Source: Pseudooceanicola sp050897975
GTDB lineage: Bacteria > Pseudomonadota > Alphaproteobacteria > Rhodobacterales > Rhodobacteraceae
Assembly (NCBI RefSeq): GCF_050897975.1
Contig: NZ_JBPAXY010000005.1
Location: forward strand, 372,001-436,000
DNA: 64,000 bases
Reading direction: 5' to 3'
Numbering within the stretch: position 1 is the stretch's first letter; each line of letters begins with the position of its first letter. The notes under the pieces are model-generated. The model did not search any database. It was given only the letters and a program-made list of their open reading frames with translations, and was not told the origin of the DNA. Made by a program: the position numbers and the translations under genes. This document shows positions 42,460-50,593 of this stretch, one piece after another.

Positions 42460-44439
42460 TTACATGAAGAAGGGAAGTTCGAAGGGGGTGTGCAGCACGC
42501 GGTCGTAAAGCGCGTAGAGCACCAGGGCGATGGCAGCGGTGTAGAGGGCCACGACCCACCAGCGGAACCGCCCCCAGAACGCGGCGTATAGCCCCGCAAA
42601 GCCCAGGATCGCCGCATAGGTGCCGACCCAGGGGGTGGCGATCACCATCAAGGTCACGGCGCCCAGCAGGGTCATCTGCCGACGATGCGCGGCCCAGAAC
42701 CCGGCCAGGGTGCCCCCCGCGGCGGCATCCCCCGCCGCCCGGGCCCTGGCAATGGTCCCCAGCCGCCCCCGGTCCTGCCAGAGGACGAACAGCATGATCA
42801 CCAGCCCCGACACCCCAAAGGCAATGGGCGAGATCTTCGCCAGCAGCTTCCAGTCCAGCGCCATCCAGACCGCGGCGGCGAACAGCCCCACCAGGGCCAG
42901 GGCCAGACCCGAGGACAGCATAAGGCTCGCCTTGCTTTCCTGCGTGTCCTCGATCGAATGTTCCGCCAGCCCCTGCCGGGTCGAGCGCAGGGCGAAGAAG
43001 AAGACCACCCCCAGCACCAGGACCAGGCCGATCACGGTCGGGCGGCTGACCACCTCCAGCGGCGTGTAGCTTTGCCAGGTGATAGACAGCGCGCTTTCCA
43101 GCACAGGGCCCAGCACGAAGCCCAGGATGAAGGGCGGGCGCGGCCAGCCCGCGGCCTTGAGCGCATAGCCCAGCAGGCCGACGCCCAGAAGGGTGATCCA
43201 GGTGAACATCCCCGGCTCCCAGACCCAGGACCCCATGAAGATGAAGAGGATCACGGCGGGCACGATGAAGTTGCCGTCCACGAAGGCTGCCCGCGCCACC
43301 TGCCGGCCCCAGATCATCAGCACCACGGCGCCGATGATATTGGCGATGATGATCGTCCAGACCATCGAAAAGGTCACGTCCAGGTTCTCGCCCAGCATGT
43401 TGCGCCCCGGCGAGAAGCCATGGATGGTCAGCGCGCCCAAGAGGACGGCCATGGCGCCCGAACCGGGAATGCCGAAGGCCAGCGTGGGGATCAGCGAGCC
43501 GCCGAGCACGGCGTTGTTGGCTGCCTCGGGCGCGATCACCCCGCGCACGTCGCCCTTGCCGAACGCCGCCTTGTCCTTGGCGCTTTGGGTCGCATGGCCA
43601 TAGGCCAGCCAGTCGACCACGGACGAGCCGATGGCGGGCAGCATCCCCACATAGACCCCCAGCAGGGAACAGCGCACCACCAGCCAGCGATTGCGGATCG
43701 CCGCACGGATCCCGTTGAATATCCCATCCTCCTCGGCGCGCGCATCGCTGATATGGGCAATCGCGCTGCGCCGGGCGGCCAGGTCCATCATCTCGGGCAG
43801 GCCAAACAGCCCGAGGATCACCGGCACCAACGGCAGCCCGTCCAGCAGCTCGCGCTGGCCGAAGTAGTAGCGCGGCATCGAGCTGGCCACCGGATAGCCC
43901 ATCTGGGACAGCATCAGCCCCAGCACGGCCGCGCCCAGCCCCTTGGAAATCGCATTGCCGCTGACCGCGCCCACCATCAGCAGCCCCAGCAGGGACAGCA
44001 GGAAGAACTCGGGCGAGCCGAAGGCCAGGATGATCCACAGCGCGAAGGGCAGCGAGGCCGCCATGGCCAGCCCGCCCAGCACGCCGCCGAAGGCCGAACT
44101 GGCGAAGGCCGCGCCGAAGGCGGTCTGCGCCAGGCCGCGCTTGGCCATGGCATTGCCGTCAATCACCGTGGCCTGGCTGGCGATGGTGCCGGGAATGCCC
44201 AGCATCACCGAGGTGATCGTGTCCGAGGTCGAGACCACGGCGAAAAGCCCCAGAAGCATGGCCAGACCGGCGGCGGGTTCCATGCCGAAGGTCAGCGGCA
44301 GCAGCACGACCATGCCGGTCACGCCCCCCAGGCCCGGCACCACGCCCAGCCACAGGCCCACGGCGATCCCCGCCAGCAGGTAGAAGAAGGTTGGAAAGGA
44401 CAGGACCAGCGAGAGGCCCGTCAGGAAGGAGTCGAACAT
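42460..44439 (-). CDS. tripartite tricarboxylate transporter, fused TctA-TctB permease
   Basis: 659 residues. Residues 1 to about 495 are a TctA large permease with the family segment GVVPGLGGVTGMVVLLPLTFG near the start and the second conserved loop GSSVVDWLAYGHA. Residues about 510-659 add four more hydrophobic helices resembling TctB, normally a separate small gene; none exists nearby. The transporter takes up a carboxylate delivered by the TctC protein encoded upstream. The fusion is inferred from length and the extra helices. Confidence 0.88.
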   Translation of the reverse strand: MFDSFLTGLSLVLSFPTFFYLLAGIAVGLWLGVVPGLGGVTGMVVLLPLTFGMEPAAGLAMLLGLFAVVSTSDTITSVMLGIPGTIASQATVIDGNAMAKRGLAQTAFGAAFASSAFGGVLGGLAMAASLPFALWIILAFGSPEFFLLSLLGLLMVGAVSGNAISKGLGAAVLGLMLSQMGYPVASSMPRYYFGQRELLDGLPLVPVILGLFGLPEMMDLAARRSAIAHISDARAEEDGIFNGIRAAIRNRWLVVRCSLLGVYVGMLPAIGSSVVDWLAYGHATQSAKDKAAFGKGDVRGVIAPEAANNAVLGGSLIPTLAFGIPGSGAMAVLLGALTIHGFSPGRNMLGENLDVTFSMVWTIIIANIIGAVVLMIWGRQVARAAFVDGNFIVPAVILFIFMGSWVWEPGMFTWITLLGVGLLGYALKAAGWPRPPFILGFVLGPVLESALSITWQSYTPLEVVSRPTVIGLVLVLGVVFFFALRSTRQGLAEHSIEDTQESKASLMLSSGLALALVGLFAAAVWMALDWKLLAKISPIAFGVSGLVIMLFVLWQDRGRLGTIARARAAGDAAAGGTLAGFWAAHRRQMTLLGAVTLMVIATPWVGTYAAILGFAGLYAAFWGRFRWWVVALYTAAIALVLYALYDRVLHTPFELPFFM

Positions 44440-44530
44440 AAGAGATCAGCCCGTCAGATCGTCAGGGATCCCCGCCCCGGCGATGTCATGCGACAGCGCG
44501 CGGCGCAGCCGGAGCGGGGAAAGCATCGGT

Positions 44531-44542
44531 GGGGCAAGCCCC
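44531..44542 (-). other. intercistronic hairpin between tctC and tctAB
   Basis: GGGGC-AA-GCCCC in a 172-base gap (44440-44611) with further GC repeats. Hairpins here could protect the tctC message and lower permease expression, since binding proteins are usually needed in excess. There is no T-run. Confidence 0.3.
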
Positions 44543-44611
44543 GCACGGCCCCGCGCAGCCGAGGCAGGCGCGGAAGGTCCGGAGCTTGCGGAGAGAGGGC
44601 GCGCCTGGCCC

Positions 44612-45706
44612 TTACTGCTCCATCCGGTCGATCAGCCCGCGCATGGCGTCCTTGATCTCCTCGGGGGTGTTCTGCACATCCGCGATGATCGCGCTCATCG
44701 CCTCGGAATGGACGATGTTGGGTTCCGAGCCATAGACCTTGGTCGCCTGCTCCAGATACTCCGGCGTGGCGACAGCGGCGTCGAAGCTGGCGCGCAGCAT
44801 CTCCAGATGCTCTTCCGGCAGGCCCGGAGGGGCCACCACGATCCAGTTCACCGGGGCAGAGGACTGGGCGTGGTACATGATGACGTCCCAGGCCTCGCCC
44901 TCGGGGGCCTTGCCGGTGGCGGCTTCGATATATTCGCCCACCGTCGGCACGCCCTCAAGCGCCGGGTCCTTCTTCATCGTGCCATCTTCCAGGATCGGCC
45001 CCATCTGCCAGACGGCCATCGAGCTGCCCTCGGCGATCGGTCCGGCTTCCAGCTCGTTGATGAACTGCGCCGAGGTGGCCGGATAGGCCTCGATCTCGCC
45101 CCGTTGCAGGGCGGCGTAAAGGGGCCCATCGCCGAACATGCCCGAGACATAGGACCAGTCGACCCCCAGCAGGTCGAGCGCCGCCAGGGTCTGCATCCCC
45201 TGGGTCATCTTTGCGGAATAGCCACCTACCTTGACGGTTTCGAGACCGGCAAATTCATCGCGCCCCTCCAGGCCGCCGCCGATGTCGGTGCGTGCGTGGA
45301 TCAGGAAGTTCGAACCGCCGATACCGGCGATGGTGCCGAAGTCCTCGAAGGGAATCTGCAAGGGTTCCGGGTCCAGGATCCGCGTGGTGCCCTGCCAGGC
45401 CAGATACCCCAGGGTCAGCCCGTTGGGCCGCGCCTCCATCACATGGTCGATCCCCTTGGTCAGGGCGCCCCCCGCAACCGATTGCACCACCACCGTGGGA
45501 TTGCCCGCCATGGTCTTGGCCCAGGCATCGGCCAGCACCTGGGCGCTGATCCCCGTGGCCCCGCCGGGCGAGGCATTATGGACCAGGGTGACGGTCTTGC
45601 CGTCCAGATCCAGCACCTGCGCCCCGGCAGGCACGGCAAGCGACAGGCACAGCGCCAGGGCCGACGCCGCCAGGGCGCCGGGGGTCTTGGTCATTCCAAG
45701 TTTCAT
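44612..45706 (-). CDS. TctC-type periplasmic substrate-binding protein (BUG family)
   Basis: 364 residues. A Sec signal peptide (about 1-29, ending AGAQ) precedes a two-lobe binding domain. The segments GKTVTLVHNASPGGATGISAQVLADAW and VQSVAGGALTKGIDHVMEARPNG are typical of the family. The protein delivers a carboxylate to the TctA-TctB permease. GGGAGGAAG precedes the ATG. It is the first gene of the eight-gene minus-strand cluster and is divergent from the IclR gene. Confidence 0.9.
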   Translation of the reverse strand: MKLGMTKTPGALAASALALCLSLAVPAGAQVLDLDGKTVTLVHNASPGGATGISAQVLADAWAKTMAGNPTVVVQSVAGGALTKGIDHVMEARPNGLTLGYLAWQGTTRILDPEPLQIPFEDFGTIAGIGGSNFLIHARTDIGGGLEGRDEFAGLETVKVGGYSAKMTQGMQTLAALDLLGVDWSYVSGMFGDGPLYAALQRGEIEAYPATSAQFINELEAGPIAEGSSMAVWQMGPILEDGTMKKDPALEGVPTVGEYIEAATGKAPEGEAWDVIMYHAQSSAPVNWIVVAPPGLPEEHLEMLRASFDAAVATPEYLEQATKVYGSEPNIVHSEAMSAIIADVQNTPEEIKDAMRGLIDRMEQ

Positions 45707-46097
45707 GTCTTCCTCCCAAATCGACCGCCAATGATCGACGCCGGCCCGCTCTGGGCCCGGCTATCGCCGAACCGCCCCCGGGCCCTTCCCCGCCTGCCCC
45801 TCCTCAAAGGCTGACGGCACCCCGGAACGCGCAGGCCGGAATGGGGCGATCCTCCACCCCGGCCCTTCTCTTAACCCCTTGGCCGACCAGTTCCCTTTGC
45901 CGACCCGGGCTCCTCTTCCGGGTGGCAGCAGAAATCTGGCTCGGAAGATGTATACACATCCTCCGCACGGCGAGGACGACTCACGGCCGTCCGAAAGGTC
46001 CTTGAGAGATCATTAACGCATATTTCTTGACGTAGAGAGAGGTTCTGACAGACTTTCCCACATCGTGGGAGTCGGCCTCCCACCGGAGGAGGTATAC
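45707..46097. promoter_or_regulatory. divergent control region between tctC and iclR
   Basis: 391 bases without a gene. The half near tctC is GC-rich; 45930-46060 is AT-rich. Two inverted repeats stand out. One, 45943-45964, has 9-base half-sites of form GGAnGATGT/ACATCnTCC centred on TATA and includes TGTATACA. The other, TCCCAC-ATC-GTGGGA (46056-46070), lies 27 bases before the iclR ATG. TTGACG at 46028 is a possible -35 box for iclR, but no good -10 box follows. These are candidate operators for the adjacent IclR protein. Confidence 0.5.
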
Positions 46098-46903
46098 ATG
46101 AATGGCGATTCCAAACCCGATGCCCCCCATCGGGCCAAACCGGCGTCCAATCGGTCGGCCGCGCGCTGGACCTGCTGGAACTGCTGTCCCAGAACGAAGA
46201 GGGGCTGCGCGCCAGCGACCTGGCGCGGATGTCGGGGCTGGCCATGTCGACCACCCATCGGCTGCTGACCACGCTGGAGGCACGCGGCTTCGCCCATGCC
46301 GATCCCGACAGCGCCGCCTGGCACGTCGGGCGCACCGCCTTTGCCGTCGGCAGCAGCTACGGGCGGCGGCGCAGCTTCGTCCTGCCGGCCCTGCCCTACC
46401 TGCGCCGTTTGCGCGACCAGACCCGCGAGACCGCCAACCTGGGCGTGCTGGACCGCGACCAGTTGGTCACCATCAGCCAGGTGGAAAGCCGCGAGATCGT
46501 CCGCGCCATCGCGCCGCCGGGCGGGCTGGCCCCTATCGTCTGTTCGGGCATGGGCAAGGCCCTGCTGGCCACCTGGCCCGATGCCGAGATCGCCTCTTTC
46601 GTGGCCCGGACCGGCCTGCCGCCGATGACACCGCACAGCCTGACCTCGCTTCAGGCCGTGATGGCCGACATCGCCCTGGTCCGGCAGCGCGGCTATGCGG
46701 TGGATGACGAGGAACGCAATCCCGGCCTGCGCTGCGTCGCCGCCCCGGTCTGGTCGGCCAGTGGCGAGGCGGTCTGCGCCATCTCGATCTCGGGCCTGGC
46801 CGTGCGCCTGACCCTGGCTCGCATCCCGGAGGTGGGCGCCCAGGTCCGCGCCGCCGCCGAAGCGCTGAGCGAACAGCTAGGTCATATCCCCGACCCGGCC
46901 TAG
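46098..46903 (+). pseudogene. IclR family regulator with N-terminal frameshift
   Basis: A strong ribosome site (GGAGGAGG) precedes ATG 46098, which encodes MNGDSKPDAP. The conserved IclR start VQSVGRALDLLELL is in a different frame, with no ATG, GTG or TTG before it. From there the frame is intact to the stop: winged HTH, GlcD-like effector domain, and the signature YAVDDEERNPGLRCVAAPV. One extra C in the C6 run at 46123-46128 would restore one frame (DAPPSGQTGVQSV). ATG 46229 would cut the HTH in half. It is either a pseudogene, a sequencing error or slippage-dependent expression. Confidence 0.75.
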
Positions 46904-46915
46904 CCCGATGCGAAA

Positions 46916-46941
46916 GGGGCGCGTCCCGTCGGACACGCCCC
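46916..46941. terminator. bidirectional hairpin between iclR and M20 hydrolase genes
   Basis: GGGGCG-C-GTCC and GGAC-A-CGCCCC pair with one mismatch around a 4-base loop. It is followed by CCTTCT on the plus strand and by TTTCG on the minus strand, between two convergent stop codons. Confidence 0.6.
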
Positions 46942-46981
46942 CCTTCTGCTGTCTCCGGCCGGGCTTTGCCCCGGCGCGCCC

Positions 46982-48145
46982 TCAGGCCGCGGGCATCCGC
47001 TTTTCGACGATCTCGGCCCACCAGGAGCAGCCCGCCGGGATGGCGTCGTCGTTGAAGTTGTAGGCGGGGTTGTGCACGTCCGCGCTGTCGCCGTTGCCCA
47101 CCAGGATATAGGCGCCGGGGCGCTCTTCCAGCATATAGGCGAAATCCTCGCCGCCCAGGGTGATGGGCGCCTCGACGCAGTCGCCCGAGACCGATTTGGC
47201 GACCTCGGCAGCGAAGGCGGTCTGCTCTTCCGAGTTGACCATGGCCGGATAGCCCGGGAACCACTGGATCTGCGCCTCGGTGCCGAAGGCGGCGGCGGCC
47301 TGGCCGACCACGGCCTTGAAACGCTCTTCAGCCAGCTGGCGCATTTCCTTGGTCATCGTGCGGATCGTGCCGCGAATGGTGACCGAGGCGGGAATGACGT
47401 TGAAGGCCTTGGAGGAGCTTTCGATCGAGGTGACCGAGATCACCATCTGATGCACCGGATCGGCGTTGCGGCTGACGACCGACTGAATGGCGCTGACCAC
47501 ATGCGAGGCGGCGACGATCGGGTCGGTGGCGGCATGGGGCTTGGCCGCATGGCCGCCGTTGCCGACGATCTTCACCTCGAACTGGTCGGTGGCGGCAAAG
47601 AAGGGCCCCGAGCGGATGGCGAAGCTGCCCACGGGCATCTTCGGCCAGTTGTGCATCCCATAGACTTCCTGGATGCCGAAACGCTCCATCATGCCATCGT
47701 CGCACATTTCCTTGCCCCCGGCGCCGCCCTCTTCGGCGGGCTGGAAGATGACAACCACGGTGCCGTCGAAATTACGGGTCTCGGCCAGGTACTTGGCGGC
47801 GCCCAGCAACATGGCGGTGTGGCCGTCATGGCCGCAGGCGTGCATGGCACCCGGGGTCTTCGAGGCGTAGTCCACCCCGGTTTCCTCGTGGATCGGCAGG
47901 GCGTCCATGTCGGCGCGCAGGCCGATGACCTTGCCCGAGCCGTTGCTCTTGCCCTTGATCACGCCGACCACGCCGGTGCGGCCCAGGCCGGTGACGATCT
48001 CGTCGCAGCCGAAGTCCTTCAGCTTCTCGGCGACGATGGCCGAGGTGCGGTGCGTTTCATAAAGGATCTCGGGGTTCTCGTGCAGGTCACGGCGCCAGGC
48101 GGTGATTTCGTCCTGCAACTCGGCCAGGCGGTTCTTGACGGGCAT
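46982..48145 (-). CDS. M20 family amidohydrolase (hippurate hydrolase-like), paralogue B
   Basis: 387 residues. The metal site HACGHDGH is at 102-109 with the preceding RADMDALPI, and QPAEEGG at 135-141 supplies the catalytic Glu. It belongs to the M20D aminoacylase/hippuricase group, which cleaves N-acyl amino acids. It is a tandem paralogue of the gene 32 bases upstream; the two share long stretches around the metal site. It is the last gene of a minus-strand run that also encodes an ArgE-like enzyme and a peptide ABC ATPase. Confidence 0.92.
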   Translation of the reverse strand: MPVKNRLAELQDEITAWRRDLHENPEILYETHRTSAIVAEKLKDFGCDEIVTGLGRTGVVGVIKGKSNGSGKVIGLRADMDALPIHEETGVDYASKTPGAMHACGHDGHTAMLLGAAKYLAETRNFDGTVVVIFQPAEEGGAGGKEMCDDGMMERFGIQEVYGMHNWPKMPVGSFAIRSGPFFAATDQFEVKIVGNGGHAAKPHAATDPIVAASHVVSAIQSVVSRNADPVHQMVISVTSIESSSKAFNVIPASVTIRGTIRTMTKEMRQLAEERFKAVVGQAAAAFGTEAQIQWFPGYPAMVNSEEQTAFAAEVAKSVSGDCVEAPITLGGEDFAYMLEERPGAYILVGNGDSADVHNPAYNFNDDAIPAGCSWWAEIVEKRMPAA

Positions 48146-48177
48146 GGAAGGGCTCCTTGGGGTCGGTTTGGGCGGCG

Positions 48178-49338
48178 TCAGCGGGACAGCGGCAGACGGC
48201 TTTCGGCCATCTCGGCGATCCAGCTCATCCCGAAGGGGATGACCGCGTCGTTGAATTCATATTCGGGGTGATGCAGGCCCGCGCTGTCGCCGTTGCCGAC
48301 CAGCACATAGGCCCCCGGCGCCAGGCGCAGCATCTCGGCAAAATCGTCGGCGCCCATGACGGGCGGGAAATCGGTACTGGCGGCCGAGACCGCCGCCCCC
48401 GCCTCTGCCGCATGGGCGATGGCCTCGGCATCGTTGATCAGCACCGGCGGGCCGGGCAGGAAGGTGATCTCGGCGGCAACGCCGAAGGCGGCGGCGGTCT
48501 GGGTGACCACCTCTTCGATGCGGCGGCGCACCTGCACCTGCACCTCGTCGTCATGCACCCGGAAGGTGCCCTTCAGGGTCACCACCTCGGGGATCACGTT
48601 GTAGGTGTTGGTTTCGGTCTGGAAGCCGCAGATCGAGACCACCGCGTTCTGCACCGGGTCCACGTTGCGGCTGACGATGCTTTGCAGGGCGGTCACCACA
48701 TGGGCGCCCGCCAGGGTGGTGTCGACGTTCAGATGCGGCATGGCGGCATGACCACCCTTGCCTGTCAGCACCACGTCGAAACGGGCCGGCGCGGCAAAGG
48801 CGGGCCCGGCGCGCATGGTGAAATCGCCCAGCTCCATCCCCGGCCAGTTGTGCATCCCGTAGACCTCGGCGATGTCGTAGCGCGAGATCAGACCGTCCTC
48901 GATCATCGCCTTGGCGCCGCCGCCGCCCTCTTCGGCGGGCTGGAAGATGCAGATCACCCGCCCGGCGAAATTGCGCGTCTCGGCCAGGTACTTGGCGGCG
49001 CCCAGCAACATCGAGGTATGGCCGTCATGGCCACAGGCGTGCATCTTGCCGGGCACGGTCGAGGCATGGGGCAGCCCCGTCGCCTCGAGGATCGGCAGGG
49101 CATCCATATCGGCGCGGAAGCCCAGGGTGCGACCCGGGGCGCGCCCCTCGATCACCGCCACGACGCCGGTGCCGCCGACGCCCTCGACCACCTCGTCCAC
49201 GCCGAAGGCGCGCAGCTTTTCGGCCACGAACCGGGCGGTCTCGTATTCCTCGAAGCGCAGCTCGGGATGGGCGTGCAGGTGGCGGCGCCAGCCCGAGACC
49301 TCTTCGGCCATTTCGGCAATGCGATTGCGAACCGGCAT
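48178..49338 (-). CDS. M20 family amidohydrolase (hippurate hydrolase-like), paralogue A
   Basis: 386 residues. HACGHDGH at 100-107 and FQPAEEGGGG mark the binuclear metal and catalytic sites. Its sequence tracks that of the next gene through most of its length, beginning MPVRNRIAEM against MPVKNRLAEL, which points to a gene duplication. It starts three bases after the ArgE-like stop. It probably removes acyl groups from amino acids imported by the neighbouring ABC system. Confidence 0.92.
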   Translation of the reverse strand: MPVRNRIAEMAEEVSGWRRHLHAHPELRFEEYETARFVAEKLRAFGVDEVVEGVGGTGVVAVIEGRAPGRTLGFRADMDALPILEATGLPHASTVPGKMHACGHDGHTSMLLGAAKYLAETRNFAGRVICIFQPAEEGGGGAKAMIEDGLISRYDIAEVYGMHNWPGMELGDFTMRAGPAFAAPARFDVVLTGKGGHAAMPHLNVDTTLAGAHVVTALQSIVSRNVDPVQNAVVSICGFQTETNTYNVIPEVVTLKGTFRVHDDEVQVQVRRRIEEVVTQTAAAFGVAAEITFLPGPPVLINDAEAIAHAAEAGAAVSAASTDFPPVMGADDFAEMLRLAPGAYVLVGNGDSAGLHHPEYEFNDAVIPFGMSWIAEMAESRLPLSR

Positions 49339-49341
49339 GGC

Positions 49342-50505
49342 TCAGACCTCCAGATGGGTGATCAGGCGGCGCATGAAATCGACGCCCTTGTCGAACTCGG
49401 CCAGGGTGATGAATTCATCGGGCTTGTGGGCCTGTTCGATATTGCCCGGCCCGCAGACCACGGCGGACATGCCGCGCGCCTGGAAATAGCCCGCCTCGGT
49501 GCCATAGCTGACAACATGGCTGCCGTTATCGCCGGTCAGCTGCCGGGCCAGGGCATCGGCGCGGCCGTTCTCTTCGGGGGTCAGCCCCTTCGAGCCGAAG
49601 AGCCGCTTGATCTCGATCGAGGCCTCCGGGCGCACCGCCTGCATCTCGGCCTCGACGCGGCGCACCTCGGCCTCGTAAAGGGCGCCGTATTGCTCGGGCG
49701 TCTCGCCCGGCACGCAGCGGAAGGTCATCAGGAACTCGCAGGTGCCCGCGGTGATGTTATGGGCCGTGCCGCCGTGGATCACCCCCACATGAGCATTGGT
49801 CCAGGGCGGATCGAACAGGGCATCGGTGCCGGTCGGGGTCTTGGCGGCATTCTCGGCGTTGATCCGGTTGCCCCAGTCGACGATCTTCGCCGCCTCCATC
49901 ACCGCCGAGACGCCCTGATAGGCGATCGAGCTGTGCACCTCGACCCCGTGAACGGTGGTGGCAAAGCCCACGCCCGCCTTGTGCCCCGAGACGACCTGCA
50001 TCTCGGTCGGCTCGCCGATGAAGGCAATCGCCGGTTTGGGCACCTGGGGCAGACAGTCGTCCAGCAGCGGATCGGCGCCCAGAAGGCCGATTTCCTCGTC
50101 ATAGGTGAAGGCCAGGTGCAGGGGCTTGGTCAGGGTCTTGGAACTGGCCTCGGCCAGGGCCCAGACCGCCAGGGCGTCAAAGGTCTTCATGTCGGCGGTG
50201 CCACGGCCAAACAGCTTGCCGTCGCGTTCGGTCACGGTGAAAGGGTCCGAGGTCCAGTCCTGGCCGTCCACCGGCACCACGTCGGTGTGCCCCGACAGGA
50301 CGACGCCGCCCTCTTCGGCGGGGCCGACATAGGCCCAGAGGCCCGCCTTGGGTTCGCTTTCGTGGTGGTGGCGGATGCAGGTGGCGCCGTGCTCTTCGAG
50401 GTAGCTCTGCACCCAGTCGATCAGCGGGATGTTGGTATCACGGCTGACCGTGGGGAAGGAGATCAGTGTCTCCTGGATCTCGCGCGGAGATAGTCGGGAC
50501 GTCAT
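49342..50505 (-). CDS. acetylornithine deacetylase family (ArgE-like M20A)
   Basis: 387 residues. Metal ligands and catalytic residues fit M20A: H73 and D75 (SGHTDVVPVDGQDW), D105 (GRGTADMK) and E137/E138 (TYDEEIG). It is distinct from the two M20D neighbours. ArgE removes acetyl from N-acetylornithine, but context here suggests a catabolic deacylase. It begins 88 bases after the ATPase stop, a gap with a strong hairpin. Confidence 0.88.
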   Translation of the reverse strand: MTSRLSPREIQETLISFPTVSRDTNIPLIDWVQSYLEEHGATCIRHHHESEPKAGLWAYVGPAEEGGVVLSGHTDVVPVDGQDWTSDPFTVTERDGKLFGRGTADMKTFDALAVWALAEASSKTLTKPLHLAFTYDEEIGLLGADPLLDDCLPQVPKPAIAFIGEPTEMQVVSGHKAGVGFATTVHGVEVHSSIAYQGVSAVMEAAKIVDWGNRINAENAAKTPTGTDALFDPPWTNAHVGVIHGGTAHNITAGTCEFLMTFRCVPGETPEQYGALYEAEVRRVEAEMQAVRPEASIEIKRLFGSKGLTPEENGRADALARQLTGDNGSHVVSYGTEAGYFQARGMSAVVCGPGNIEQAHKPDEFITLAEFDKGVDFMRRLITHLEV

Positions 50506-50522
50506 CGTCGGGTCTTTCCTGT

Positions 50523-50543
50523 CCCGCGCCCCAGTGGCGCGGG
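50523..50543 (-). other. hairpin between the ABC ATPase and argE-like genes
   Basis: Perfect 8-bp stem CCCGCGCC/GGCGCGGG with a 5-base loop in the 88-base gap (50506-50593). There is no T-run. It may attenuate transcription into the M20 genes or stabilise either mRNA segment. Confidence 0.4.
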
Positions 50544-50593
50544 GTCATGTCTGCAATCTGGCCCCGGGCAGCGGCCCGGACGCCGGCCCATCC

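Noticed and set aside
42443..44038. A 5' extension of the second amidohydrolase frame through the transporter gene
   Set aside because: It overlaps the TctA-TctB gene completely, is low-complexity, and a good start with AGGAGAG exists at 42442.
46098..46128. Alternative explanation that translation starts at ATG 46102 in the third frame
   Set aside because: That frame also does not join the IclR HTH; it would need a shift as well, so it does not rescue the gene.
46229..46903. Annotating the IclR protein from the internal ATG at 46229
   Set aside because: This start lies inside the winged helix-turn-helix, which would destroy DNA binding, and lacks a ribosome site; the frameshift explanation fits better.
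37748..46903. A terminal oxygenase or P450 in the tct cluster
   Set aside because: No frame has the Rieske oxygenase catalytic iron motif or a P450 heme-cysteine motif; the only Rieske protein is 137 residues long.
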